Assembly: GCA_012862575.1 (NCBI GenBank)
Contig: BLSF01000076.1
Location: forward strand, 62,001 to 126,000
DNA: 64,000 nucleotides
Direction of reading: 5' to 3'
Origin: Parietichytrium sp. I65-24A
Taxonomy: Eukaryota > Sar > Bigyra > Thraustochytrida > Thraustochytriidae
The notes beneath the pieces are model-generated. The model was not told the DNA's origin and ran no database searches. It saw only the letters and a program-made list of their open reading frames with translations. The number at the start of each line of letters is the position of its first letter. Within the stretch, counting starts at the first letter, position 1. Position numbers and translations under genes: made by a program. Of this stretch, positions 9,435-20,505 are shown piece by piece.

Positions 9435-9762
9435 TGCTTCTTCCTTCGCTTAATTCTTGGATACTTGTCCTTCAATTCTCATATAGTTCATAAAACGTAG
9501 TTCCCGCGTTTCGACCAGCACCTTTCAAATATCCGTCCCTTGCGACACCAATGTAGATTTCGCAGCCATTGCTTCAACCCATCAACCACGCGATCGGAAT
9601 TGGTTCCAGTGTCGAGGCGATATTGGTTCTCGAGCTCTGGCATTTCCCTCTCGCTTTTAATTAGCGAGATCGCCACCCAACATTTTCTATTTCTTCCATT
9701 GCTTCTCAACAGCTCCTCATTACCGATCGAGGGTGTCAGATATGTGCATCGGAGTGAAGACA

Positions 9763-9787
9763 AGATCAGATCAGATCAGATCAGATG
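9763..9787. repeat. 5-bp tandem repeat (AGATC)
   Basis: About five copies of AGATC in an otherwise unremarkable intergenic stretch. Confidence 0.9.
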
Positions 9788-10113
9788 AGACCCCCTTGCG
9801 GAAACCTGGCCAGTCTCCACGCCTAATGATGATTGCAATCGGCCAAATGCGCAAATGCATGTGATATCCACAAGCTAAGCTCGAAACTCTGTAATCAGCT
9901 TAAATCTATCTGCACTTTCACGCAAACACTAGAGTGCCACTCCCATGGCTGATTCATTCCAATAAGCGAAAGCATAGAAATTCTTGACTTCCTAACCTGA
10001 CTAATAAGCTCCATTATCAATTACATGCATTTGAGATTATTTCTCCACAATTACTGAATCTGGAATTTAGACTTACTTTTCATTCATGAACATAATTTGT
10101 GATGACAAGACGT

Positions 10114-10256
10114 GCGAGTATTGCGAGTATTGCGAGTACACTTTCATCTTTCATCTTTCAGCTTTCATCTTTCATCTTTGATCTGAACAGAGGCTTTCAT
10201 CGGAGAACAGCAAGAGTTGGAAGAGCGGTGCGTGCGAGCAAGCAAGCAAGCAAGCA
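10114..10256. repeat. Cluster of three short tandem repeats in the SDHAF3 promoter/5' UTR
   Basis: GCGAGTATT x3, then TTTCATC x6 with small variants, then AAGC x5 ending 17 bp before the ATG. Three unrelated unit lengths (9, 7, 4 bp) sit side by side. Confidence 0.9.
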
Positions 10257-10272
10257 ATCTGAGGCAGCAGAG

Positions 10273-10792
10273 ATGAGCGGGAAGAATGAAGCGGCGCTGA
10301 CGCTGTACAGAATGATTCTGAGACTGCACAGGCAAAAGCTGCCTCACCACTTGCGCGAGATGGGCGACTCTTACGTGAGGTGAGTGGGCGGACGAGATGG
10401 CGTGGATGGATGGGAGTTTGATGTTGGGGCTCTAATTGTGCAGTCGCTTCGTGATTTGTGCGGGATTTGGTGGAGCAGGAAGGAGTTCAGGGACCACAGG
10501 AAGGCAAAACCGGAGTTTGTGCAGGAGTTCATGAGGGAGTGGAGAAATTATGCGGTCATGCTGGCACAGCAAGGGAACGAGGGGCAGCCAGGGGTAGGTT
10601 GCTGATGCATTTATGGTGGCGTTGTTCGTTGTGAGATGGTTTTAAATGTGATGGGCTGCTGACGTTACTTTGACTATCCAGTTTGGTGCTGACCTGAGCC
10701 CAGATTTAATTGCAAGCATGTCTGATGAGCAGCGAGTCAGCCTTGACCGACTGCGACAAGAGGCGGAATCCTCTCGTTCCAAAAAGAGCTGA
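10273..10792 (+). CDS. SDHAF3: SDHAF3 (ACN9) LYR-type succinate dehydrogenase assembly factor
   Basis: Three exons (10273-10379, 10479-10593, 10682-10792) give 110 residues. SDHAF3 helps mature the iron-sulphur subunit of respiratory complex II in the mitochondrial matrix. Family features are clear: L11-Y12-R13, followed by LRLHRxxLP, then MGDSYVRKEFRDHRKAKPEFVQEF and EWRNYA. These are the most conserved stretches of the ACN9 branch of LYR proteins. The two introns (99 and 88 bp, donors GTGAGT and GTAGGT) fall after YVR and after GQPG, and the frame stays open throughout. Length matches the family (about 110-130). The N-terminus is short, so a separate mitochondrial presequence is not evident; several LYR proteins are imported without one. 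Confidence 0.93.
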
Positions 10793-12036
10793 TGAAATGT
10801 GAAAACTTGGCCCCCCCATTTTCATTTTTATTTCGTATCCGAAGGTGTGCATGGCTTTGGATCGTTTGTACGTGAGCCTGTATCAGCACGAACCGATACG
10901 CAAGGGCTGCCAACTATTAATGGTCTTGTCAAGTCAACTTGGAGAACAAAAGAATCTTTGTACCTTTCCTCCCGTATTTTCTTGTTTTTGTTTTGGAAAA
11001 TTACCCTAAACCTTCTTGGAAACATCCAAAACGAAAAAACATAGAGAATCTCACCAATTTGCTCTGATAACTTCTCAAAAGCCTCTCGAGTGTGACGTTA
11101 GGAGTGTTGATGAGAAGTTTTCAATGTTTTTTGTGCAAGATGCTTTTGCTAGCTTGCAGCTCTCAGCTTCGAAGAATACTATGGTTGAAGAACGCTTAAG
11201 CGGCAGCCCCCTCACAACTTGTCGCCCTCAACGACTTTTGCTCGGCACCCGAAGCTCTGTGTCTCTACGTGGACAAGATTTATTGCCAGCAATAGCTACT
11301 CTTTCTGCATCTGAACAGAATTCAGAAGTGGCTGTTTGGGAGGAAGAGCAGCAACGATTTGGACAGCAAGTGGTGGGTGGGTGATGCCAGTGAAGTGACC
11401 CACTCTCCCTAATAACCAACTGTCAGCCGAAACACTAAAGGTATCCGTTGCTTGTGGGCAAGTTTAAGTTGAACCTGAACTTTGAATTTCCGCAATGCGA
11501 TGTGAGTCATGCTCAGCACCCGCTGCCGTCCACTGCAAACGAGACCGGTCTACTATGATGTTCCTCGAGTCGTTTGGCACTCGCTACTCGTTGTCAGCAG
11601 ACGAATAGAGAAGGAGAAGGAGAGACCGGAACTCCACTGCCACGGTTGTCAGCACTCCAAAATCCTGCACCCCAAGGTACTTATAGTAAATGATGTACAG
11701 CCAACCGCTGACTGCCTGCGAAGGCTTCCCCTACACATATCTCCACATGGCGAGATCTCGTACAACGTTATCATGCGCTAGTAGTCTGCTTCGCGTGAGG
11801 CAGGGCGTTTTAGCGAGGTGCGTTTTAGCAAAGTTGGGCGTTTTAGCAAGGAGAGCTACCGGTACAAAGCACCTTAATAGTGAAGGCCAACATCGCACCG
11901 GATCTCGTCTATGGATCGGGCTATCGAGGTGACACAGACGTGATTGAGAGCAAGAACACAGAGACTCGCGAGGCGCAAGTATACTGCGCTGAGTGTTGCG
12001 GTCGCTTCGCGGAGTCGCGGAGTTGGAGACTAGGTC
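10793..12036. other. Intergenic region with possible decayed or unrecognised exons
   Basis: There is an open stretch beginning at the ATG at 11128 and ending at the stop at 11384. It is followed by short open segments bounded by plausible splice sites (for example ending at the GTGAGT at 11499-11504). The peptides are of low complexity and match nothing I know, so no gene is called. A 17-bp imperfect repeat containing GCGTTTTAGC occurs three times at 11803-11851. Confidence 0.4.
11803..11851. repeat. About 17-bp tandem repeat containing GCGTTTTAGC, three copies
   Basis: Three imperfect units about 190 bp upstream of the six-helix membrane protein start codon. Confidence 0.85.
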
Positions 12037-14465
12037 ATGGTGAGCAGTGAAATAGAGGGCATTGACCTGAGGCCCGCCAAAGCGAAGCCAAAGGAAAGGC
12101 GCGTGAGTAAAGGGGCGACGTACTTCGCTTTCTTCTTCCTCAATTTGATCTCAACTGCGTGCGGCATTTTATTGACTGTCAATTCGAACCCTGGCGTGAA
12201 CGGCCTGCTTGGGCGCTTTGACAAGATCATATCGCTCCTCGAAAGCGGCGAAATCAATCTAGGCAAGCTGGAAGATTCCAACGCTTGGGTACAGAGTATT
12301 CCTTCCCTGAAAGATGTTGCTGCAAATTGGGTATTTTACGTCGCACCTGAGCGCAGCACGGCCACCATGGGGTCCAGCTTTAGTAAATGCGAGAGACTAG
12401 GATCCGACACAACAATTCACAGCTCGGTGCATTGGAAAAAAAAAGGAAATCTGGTCGGCATGCGGGATTTAATAAGAGTTGACTCGAGGTACCTGCAAGG
12501 ATGCGAGGTGATGAACGCTGAAGCGGATTTTGCCGATTCGATGCACGAATACATCCAGAATCTCACGGTGGAGGGAAGTCTTCCGCCTTGTACATCTACA
12601 GACTGTGCAGAGCTCGTAGGAGCGCTTCGCACTTCGCTTTCAGGCTCAGGCTTCTTGAACGAAGGAGACCATGACGGAGGCAAGAACGGGGCCCCATTCC
12701 TGTTTTGCTCCAACATCGTTATCGTCCCAGACTCCCAGCCGGCATCGTATGTAGTTCTACAAAAGCCTTGGCACGGCGCACAATATTCTTTTGAGGTCCA
12801 GCTGAGTGACTGCAGCAACAAATGGTTTGCAGAATTTGGGGATCTAGCCGTGAGAATTTATAAAGTGGAAGCGCTGGATGATAGAGCACAGGTCTACTTT
12901 GCAGTAGAAAATTCTGGTTTGCTGGGCGACTTGTTCCTGATGTGGTACAGTGTGCTCACGACAGTGTTGATCTCGTATGGCACCTACCAGATCTTCCGCC
13001 GTGACAGCTTCACTGTCTACGTTCATTCCGAATGTAGAAAGAAAGCTGGACTCCTCAACAATATGATTGGAATGTTCAATATGCGATATTTCACCCAGTT
13101 GTCTTCTGCAAATCGCTGGATTAGGTTCAAGTGCAAAAAGTGGGTCGGCTCTGAGCTCTGGATGAATCATTGGCTGTACATATTTTCGAGCTATATCGTG
13201 GGCTTCCTCACTCTGAGAGAAACGTATATTGTATTAGAAGTGGGGAGGTAAGTTTTGCGGTCTGTCTGGTGTGTATATGCTGAGACATGTTTAGTTTTCG
13301 GCACGTCTGACTGAAACTGTTTATTGTAAAGCTACATGGCAACCGAAGGGGTTCCTGGGCACCTAAGCGTTGTGCTGTTTCTTGCCGGAGGCATGGTTCG
13401 CCTTTGCTGGACTTGTTTGGCCGTGACTGAGGTATTCGCACGCTTAGTTTGTATCCTTGCAGACATTTTCCCTCGAAAATGGTCCAAACCGATTCGAAAA
13501 TTATTCTCGCTCCGGTATTGGATCTCGTACAAAATTCAAGTCGTGTTTCTGGTTCTCCTTATGACTCTCCTTCTCCTTATAAATGGGAGAGCAAGTTTTC
13601 TGCAAGGCCGCCAGGTTTTTCCTGTGGGAGATCGTGGGCCAGTGACGGTGAGTTGAGGTTTGCGTCTAGAAAGCTACACAGTTTCGATCTTGTCAGTCTC
13701 TCACTAATAAAACATCAACACTCGCAGGTGAACTATTGGGACTCCGAAAACACGTTCGACATAGTGAACATATGGCTGCTGACGACGCTCTTCAACGTCT
13801 TGTTTTTGCTCTTTCTGTACAATTTTGTGCCAACTTCAATTCGTATTATCGAGAACTCTGTTGTCCAAGTTTTGCGACACAAGTATCAGGTCATCGGTTG
13901 GGACCTCCTCCTCTGCGCACACACTTTGAAGTTTGAGAGTGTCCCGCTTCGGGAAGCATTCAACGGGTTCTCAGTCTTAACTTCCACCTGTTCGTTCGGG
14001 GACATGTTAGAGCTAATCTACAAATCTGGCCCGAACGGAATCGTGACCCTGGAAGGTGAAGACGTTCTCAAGGTAGATGAGGAGTATCGTCCAAGATCGA
14101 TGGATCTCCTTTTCGCAGTGCATTTAGGATTCATTGCCCCAAAAGAGGCGAGGATGAGCTTTCGTGCAGAACGCGTAGCTCCTGACGTGAGGAGACGCAA
14201 ATCTACATTTATTTTGGACGCTCCCGGATCTGGGTCTGGTAAAGGTTTCTACATGGGCTTCGAGACCCCGGTGGTGATTCGAGCATGTGGCACTTTTATG
14301 CAGCATCTCGTCATTCTGCAAATGTCAGATTATTTGCATCCGGAAGTCAGCGCAGAGCGAACTGTTCTACTGGACGACGTTCTCGGCCATACCCCTCCAA
14401 GCCTTGTCTTAAAGTTCATGAATGGCCAGCGAAGACTGCAGTTTTGTGGGGTCACATCAGATTAG
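12037..14465 (+). CDS. Six-helix membrane protein with large ectodomain, unknown function
   Basis: Three exons (12037-13247, 13332-13647, 13728-14465) give 754 residues. Introns are 84 and 80 bp with GTAAGT and GTGAGT donors, and the phases agree. Helix 1 is at about 28-48. A loop of about 245 residues follows with several cysteines (for example CTSTDC), probably outside the cell or in a lumen. Helices follow at about 295-320, 378-402, 414-438, 466-488 and 521-545. The C-terminal about 200 residues are soluble. The sequence before the fifth exposed segment (GRASFLQGR...VNYWDSENTFDIVN) looks like a second loop. I do not recognise the family; a receptor or transporter are both possible. An even number of helices puts both ends on the same side. 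A GCGTTTTAGC-type repeat lies upstream. Confidence 0.75.
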
Positions 14466-15554
14466 GAAATCCCGCATCTAGAAGCCCCGCAGATTAGATG
14501 TCCTCGTTATTCACGAGCCAAGAGCAGAAAAACCAGACTATTCCGCCGCTTCTCGAGGCAATCTCAGCGAGCGTTTGCTCTACTTTCACACCGTTTCTTC
14601 GTCATTTAGGACGTTCTGAACTTGTACACCATTTTTGAATCAGCACCACGCCGCGATGCCCACCCAGAGCGAGAGAGTAGAAAGAGTAGAGAGAGTAGAA
14701 AGAGTAGAGAGTAGCATCCGCTTTAAAACAGATGCCTGTCGCGGAGTTTGATAAAACCTTTCTCAAAACACCATCTCCTTCAGAACTCAGGTTGCACAGA
14801 CCATAAAATTTCACACAATTATTTATCCTGACCATCACACGCTCATTTCTTATTTCTCATTTTCCTTCCTTCCTTCTTTCTTTCCTTCGGCCCGCTCATT
14901 GGCGTTTTCCCGCTTTGCCATCTTTGCCATCTTTGCCACCGACATTAATTGGCACTTGTGGCACTGGCACTGCACATTTGCAACGGTCCTGACAGAGATT
15001 GCCCACCAACAACAACAACAATCACCAACCCCCCACACACAGGAACATTCTCTCGTTCTCTACTCCCACCTACCGCACTCCTACACTGCCGTTGGCCCGC
15101 CCCTCCCGCAACTCCTAACCCTCGCTACACTCTCAGGTAGTCCTCTCTACCACGGCTAGCCAGAACTTTAACCTGAGAGAAGTCGACCCTCTTAGCCTTT
15201 ACGATACTAATGCCACACCTAGGCTTACTTACCCAGCTCGCATAAGAGGCTACCGTAATCCTACTAGCAAGTAGGTGGGTCCTATGGGGATGATGTGTTG
15301 GAGGAGAAATCCAATTGAGAAGCAGTGGCGAAAGTAAGTCACTTAGTGAGAGAGTCTCTCACAAACAAACAAAGAAGCAAGGAAGAGGAAGGAGCCCAAG
15401 TGTCCTCGCAGGTGTCCTCGCGGAGGCGGGCGGTATAAGAAATTGTGTACGCGTCGACATAATACACACACACAGACGGTGTTGCAGATTTCGGCGCGAA
15501 AAGAGGGGGAGAGAGTATAGCGAAAAGTGAAAGGAGTTGGAGATAAAGATAAAG
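14466..15554. other. Intergenic region
   Basis: Contains GAGTAGA-type repeats (14669-14714), an AAC run near 15008, a TAG/CTA-rich stretch (about 15110-15290) and GA-rich sequence leading to the PP2A start. No gene is supported on either strand. Confidence 0.6.
14669..14714. repeat. GAGAGTAGAAA-type tandem repeat
   Basis: Irregular units of GAGTAGA with A/G insertions about 200 bp downstream of the six-helix protein stop codon. Confidence 0.85.
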
Positions 15555-17586
15555 ATGGGAGGTGAGTTCTTCGTTCTTCAGGAGGAAGAGTGAGAGAGAA
15601 GGGGAGAGAATTATGCGCCTCGGAAGTTGCGAATGCAGCATTCGAGCTCGTGAGGGTCGGAAATTTGGGAGTTTATGGCGCCAGCTTGAGTTGGGAAATG
15701 TGAAAATGTGAAAGGGAATGAGGTTTTATTAATGAAGAATGTTGTGGTTGACTGTGCGCGCAGGGGCGGGAGATTCCGCATTGGCTCTTTTGAGAGATGA
15801 GTTCGCAGATGATGACCTGATGTCCAAGCGAAGAGCGGCAGAAAGAATCGATTTTGTGGCCAAAGCGCTGGGACCGGATGCTGCCCGGAGCAAGCTGATT
15901 CCGTGGATGCTGGAGCACATGGAGCAAGAAGATGAGGTGCTGTACCTCTTTGCGCAAAAGTGCGACGTCTTGTTGAGCCTGATTGGTGGCCCAGACAATG
16001 TAGAGACTCTGATCCCAGTTCTGGAGGCGCTCCTCACCGTTGAGGAATCGTTTGTGCGGGACGCTGCCGTCGAGTCGACCATGAAGATCGTGAAGAGCTT
16101 GAAGTCCTCAAGTTCGATGACAGAGCTCTGCACAAGACTTTCCAAAAGCGAGTGGTTCACAGCAAAGATGTCAGCCTGTGCACTTTGCGGGGCGCTGTGT
16201 CAGAAGAGTCCGTCCGGGGACGAGGTGAAGGCTCTAAAGGAGGCATTCTACTCTATGTGCAAAGAAGAGACGCCAATGGTGCGGAGGAGCGCGGCAAAGG
16301 AGCTCGAATCGTTTTTGAAGCACGTGGAGGCAGACGAGATGATCGCGGAGGTGCTCCCTCTCTTCTCTAAACTCGCTACTGACCCGCAGGAGTCCGTGTC
16401 TCTTAATTGGATCGCCACCCTTGGTCATATCGCGTCAAACCTCTCTGCGGAGGCAAACAAGGAACACATTCTTCCGTACATCAAACAGTACACTGCGGAT
16501 CGCTCTTGGCGAATCCGCTTCACATTGGCCCAGATTTTCGACCAGATCTGCACGGCTCTGGGACCAGCGATAACCCAGGAGACGCTTTTGCCGCTCTACT
16601 GCGAGCTATTGCGCGACCCCGAGGGGGAAGTACGAAATCTCGCTTCCAATCACGTTGTTATGATCGGCACAATGGTCGGCAGCGAGCGATTTCTAGAGTT
16701 TATTATGCCTGTTCTCGCTGGACTCATGGAGGTTGATCAACAGCGCCTCGTGCGCCTAAATCTTGCCTCGGCGTCAGTGGACAAGAAGATTGTGGATTTG
16801 ATTGGAAAAGAGATGGCAAAGGAGCATCTTGCGCCTGTTTGGGAACAGTGCCTGAAAGACTCTGCAGCGGCTTGTGCTCCGGAAGTGCGACTCATCATTA
16901 TCAATGGCATCGACCAAGTCATTTTGGCGATGGGAAGCTCATTTGTCGCCAAATCCTGGTCGCCTCTTTTACGCGAGTTGTTTGAGTCTTCCAGGCGGGT
17001 GAATGGTGGCATGAATGAGTCTCTGATCAACCCAAACAACATGGGTGCAGCGGAGGAAATCGAACACCCCCAATGGCGCATTCGCATTGCCATCATCGAG
17101 GCTCTAGAAAAACTTGCTGTCGCTGAGGATCCGGCAGTGGAGAAACTGATTGTAGACTTGTGGGGCTCCAGCATGGCAGACGAGGTTTTCCAGGTACGGA
17201 TGACCGCCGCAAAGGTTCTGGGTGAGTTTGCCAAGCCTGAGAGCAAAGTTGGCGCCAACAAGGTGACCAGTTTGTTCATTCCTCGGGTTCTGGACTATCT
17301 CAAACAAGCCAAATCCAAATACCATTACCGAGTGGTATTCGTGCACGCCTTCGGCTCGCTCTTGAAAAGCGGCCAGGGTATTGCAGAGCCATTATTTGCC
17401 GGCTTTGAAAAGTGCCTGGATGACAAGGTTCCAAACGTGCGTTACGCCGCACTCTCTGTACTCGAAGAGGATTGTGACGAAGCCTTCAAAGAGAAATTCT
17501 CAAAGCAGATTCACACGTTGATGAACGACAGCGATCCAGATGTTTCAGAGGAGGCTCGCCGAGTCGTGGGGACTATGCTAGTGTAA
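15555..17586 (+). CDS. PPP2R1: PP2A 65-kDa scaffold subunit A (HEAT-repeat protein)
   Basis: Two exons: 15555-15561 (ATGGGAG) and 15764-17586, joined across a 202-bp intron with a GTGAGT donor. The product has 609 residues. It is the scaffold that holds the catalytic C and regulatory B subunits of protein phosphatase 2A in cytosol and nucleus. The whole chain is HEAT repeats. Blocks typical of the family are visible: DEVL near the start, GGPDNVETLIPVLE, TVEESFVRDAAVES, EWFTAKMSACALC, TPMVRRSAAKELESF, DRSWRIRFTLAQIF, APEVRLIIINGID and WRIRIAIIEALEKLA. Length is near the usual 580-600. The ATG inside the intron (15739) would also give a near full protein, but it lies upstream of a clean CAG acceptor and would replace the normal N-terminus with an unrelated one. 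Confidence 0.93.
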
Positions 17587-18089
17587 ATGGAAAACTGCAG
17601 CGGGACTCTACTTCCTCGAGCTTGAGATTTTAGTGTTGTTCACGATTCGAAGATACGAGGGGCGGCCGGAAATACTTTTTTTTTTGGCGAGCCCACTTGG
17701 CTTGTTGCCACAGAACTAGCAAGGATGGAACGTTCACTCTGCAAATTATATTAGAAAATTTACCTCTAAAAACCTTTAACAATAAAAAATCGAGTGAGAA
17801 TCTGATTCAAAGTGCGGAGTCCCTTCCTTGACTTTGAGTCATATCAGATGAAAGGAGACAAAGAATAGGAAAATAAGCGAGCCAAGTTTGATACACTGAC
17901 ATTAAATTTTTTTCTTGTTGATTGATGCCTCGAGAGGCGATCACTAAATAAAGCACACATGACGTTCATATGTTCAGAAACAGAAGGGATGTATATACAA
18001 GACATGAAGCGCTCAAATTTCTCTGGCAGCGAGAAAGGGGCTTCGACACAGTCGAGAGAGACTTTGAGCAGCCGCAAGGTTGGCTATGA
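17587..18089. other. Intergenic region between convergent genes
   Basis: 503 bp between the PP2A-A stop and the VPS9 gene stop. It contains AT-rich sequence with AATAAA-like strings (about 17780 and 17948) that could serve polyadenylation. No gene seen. Confidence 0.6.
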
Positions 18090-19514
18090 TTATGTGACCT
18101 GCTCTGTGCAGATCGTATCTGGATCGACTGTACTAAAGTAGTGCACTGCGGACTCAAGAGTCGCAAAACAATACCCGGCATGCGTCAGCATGTCAGACCT
18201 GCTGCAAAATTTGTGTACATACTTGATGTTGCAATGCAAATGTGCGACCTTCGAGGAAAGCACTGCGTAGATCAGAGAGGGCAGAAAATCATCCGCACCA
18301 AGACCGTAACTATCAGATTCAGTCTTGTTTGCGCGGCGTTTCGCGACACTGCAGGCGCGGGAGGACAGACGAAGCGTGTTTGAAATGATGTGGCACGCTC
18401 GCTCAACACACAACAACTTTTCCAGGGGCGAATGATGATTATTGAGCTTTCGCAGTTCCTCTTGCACCAATTCAACCACCATCTCGTTTCTACACGCTCT
18501 TGGAACATCCAGCGAGGCTGGGGTCAGAACCGTCTGGAGTTTTGAGATTTTGGCCATTAATATAGCCTCCGCCTCCAACTCTTCCTTGTCGACAGCAAAA
18601 ACGTACTTGTAAAGCTCCGAATGCACATAACGCTCGACGTTCTCCTTGAGCTCGAGCCCTTCGGCTTCACTCAGTTCGGATAGATCTTTTACTTTTGCTA
18701 TCTGTTGCAGTGTGTCTTTCACGAATTCCATGATCTCAGTTTCCATTTTTCTCAACACCCAAGACTGTGATTGGCCTATTTTTTTGAGTGTCGCATCAGA
18801 TGATACCTCTCCGCATCGGAAGGAAAACTTTCGCACGGAAGCACATATGGCCGCAAACTGAGGCTTGCAAAGTTCGTGATTAAACTCCGCGTACGATTCG
18901 TTTCTAGCCCGCAGACGCCCACCGCAGTCCGTTTCGTCGGTGGCTACCGTCAAAATTGAGCGCGCAGATGACCAGCCATCTCCTACTTCAGAATCTGCAT
19001 CTTCTCCGACAGGTGACCTATCCGCTTCGATGAACAACTGGTCGAAAGGCCCGTCGTGCTCCGCGCTATCCGAGCTCAAGAGACCAGCCATAAGCGAGGT
19101 ACTCTTCTTTCTCTCCTGGAGGTGCCCTACATCCAGCAAATCCGCAGCACCGACACCAGCACCCTCGTTCCGCTCCAGAATCCGCTGTTGCGCAGAATTC
19201 GGAAACGATCTTCGTAAGAAGGCGAATTCAGCCGCAAGCTGTTTGCCTGTAGACTTGAGCTCTGTCTCAGGTGACTCTTGCTCATGCGCAACAACGTCAA
19301 CTTCTTCCGACGTAGTTTGATGCGCACTTTCGGACCCCGAATGCGGTGCACTAGACTCGCCATTTCCTGTCAAAGCAGGCACCTCCGGAAGCCAACGAGC
19401 AGCCCCTGCGAACGTGAAGGTGACGGGGTTCACCGCTGCTGCCAACTGCTCCAGCGCGCTCGCTAGCTGCTGCTCCACCCACCATCTCGAGCTATTCTCT
19501 GCCATCTGTGGCAT
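18090..19514 (-). CDS. VPS9-domain protein, probable Rab5-family guanine nucleotide exchange factor
   Basis: One exon, 474 residues from the ATG at 19514 (a second in-frame ATG is at 19505). VPS9 proteins load GTP on Rab5-type GTPases at early endosomes. The N-terminal 200 residues are acidic and low in complexity. A helical region at about 230-300 precedes the VPS9 core (about 300-465), which has LxxVERACHIISNTL, the hallmark GADDFLPSLIYAVL (405-418), an NIKYVHKF segment and GYCFATLESAVHYF (447-460). The Asp and Pro that contact the Rab are kept in GADDFLP. At the position of the catalytic Thr of Rabex-5 (GYYFTNL) there is Ala, with Thr one place later. No FYVE, ANK or RIN-type partner domain is seen. 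GAGAAATT-type repeats lie upstream. Confidence 0.82.
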   Translation of the reverse strand: MPQMAENSSRWWVEQQLASALEQLAAAVNPVTFTFAGAARWLPEVPALTGNGESSAPHSGSESAHQTTSEEVDVVAHEQESPETELKSTGKQLAAEFAFLRRSFPNSAQQRILERNEGAGVGAADLLDVGHLQERKKSTSLMAGLLSSDSAEHDGPFDQLFIEADRSPVGEDADSEVGDGWSSARSILTVATDETDCGGRLRARNESYAEFNHELCKPQFAAICASVRKFSFRCGEVSSDATLKKIGQSQSWVLRKMETEIMEFVKDTLQQIAKVKDLSELSEAEGLELKENVERYVHSELYKYVFAVDKEELEAEAILMAKISKLQTVLTPASLDVPRACRNEMVVELVQEELRKLNNHHSPLEKLLCVERACHIISNTLRLSSRACSVAKRRANKTESDSYGLGADDFLPSLIYAVLSSKVAHLHCNIKYVHKFCSRSDMLTHAGYCFATLESAVHYFSTVDPDTICTEQVT

Positions 19515-19689
19515 CCCACTATCGCCGACTCGCAAATCACGTTCGCCCAAGTGCTTCTCCGAGCGAAAGTGTCGTCCACCTAGTCCACTGCAGCTTGTCT
19601 TCCCACTCTCTTTTCGCAACGCACGGGAGTCAGAATATATGTATGTCAGAAGGCTCCGGAGACAACTGACTGTGAGACAACTTCAAAAA

Positions 19690-19770
19690 TGAGAATACTG
19701 AGAAATTGAGAATTTGAGAAATTGAGAAACTGAGAAGTGGAGAAACTGAGAAATGGAGAAACTGAGAAAC
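19690..19770. repeat. GAGAAACT-type 8-9 bp degenerate tandem repeat
   Basis: About nine degenerate units (GAGAAATT, GAGAAACT, GAGAAATG) roughly 180-260 bp upstream of the VPS9 gene start codon. Confidence 0.9.
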
Positions 19771-19829
19771 GAAATTGATTGGGTGCCACTGAGACACTGA
19801 ACACGCAGCCCCTGGACTGAAATCACGTA

Positions 19830-19862
19830 TGTTTCTATGTTTCTATGTTTCTATGTTTCTAT
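19830..19862. repeat. 8-bp tandem repeat (TATGTTTC)4
   Basis: Four perfect copies between the VPS9 gene and the TQT-motif gene. Confidence 0.92.
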
Positions 19863-20505
19863 TTCGTGACACTCTTACTAAGTCTCCTCACACCGCGGAC
19901 GCTGCGTGTGTGCGCGCGCGTGTACGTTCATTCGGTTTGGGACAATCACACTTGTTCGTGTACGAAGTATGGTTCGTATCACCTTCCTTCACTGAACAGC
20001 TTCTATGCCGAACACTATCCGCTGTATTACCAGAACAGGAGCAACTGCCCCATCTACGTCTTCTGAAACTGACAGAGAATTCAGTCTTATTAAAAAGCTA
20101 AAAAACATCAACATAGCGTTCACTACTGGTAGATGATTAATGCTGCTAGGATCCGTTCCGGAACGCTTATGAACGTATCTTTCCTCCACAATCAGGCCGA
20201 GTCTCAGTCAAAAAGCTTAGTCGACTCTATTATTTGAATGAGTTCCGCTAATCGAACACTAAGTGGTCAAACTTCCATTCTCATGAACACATAAACACAT
20301 GTACTCGAGTACCCGAACAAAGTGTCCTCGGCGCGTATACTCACTCGGCTTCTTAAGCCATAAGCCATCCTATCAATCAATCAATCAAACATCAATCAAC
20401 CAATTAACTAACCAACCAAGAGGAAGAGAGCAGTTCAGAAAGAAAAAAGGGTACTCGCTTGGGGCCTGAGCGCGTACACCCCCCCGGTCCCCTCCGGCAC
20501 TATGC

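Larger units (their letters stand above)
9435..10272. other. Intergenic region with three tandem repeats
   Basis: No gene seen. Contents: AGATC pentamers at 9763-9787, a 9-bp GCGAGTATT array near 10114-10139, TTTCATC units at 10141-10183 and AAGC tetramers at 10236-10256. The last three lie within 160 bp of the SDHAF3 start codon. Confidence 0.7.
19515..20505. other. Intergenic region between divergent genes, with two tandem repeats
   Basis: Shared promoter region of the VPS9 gene (minus) and the TQT-motif gene (plus). It holds GAGAAACT units at 19690-19770, TATGTTTC units at 19830-19862 and ATCA tetramers near 20372-20392. No gene seen. Confidence 0.65.

Noticed and set aside
11128-11499. 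Possible small multi-exon gene downstream of SDHAF3
   Set aside because: Splice sites are plausible but the peptides are low in complexity and match nothing, so it is mentioned only in the intergenic entry.
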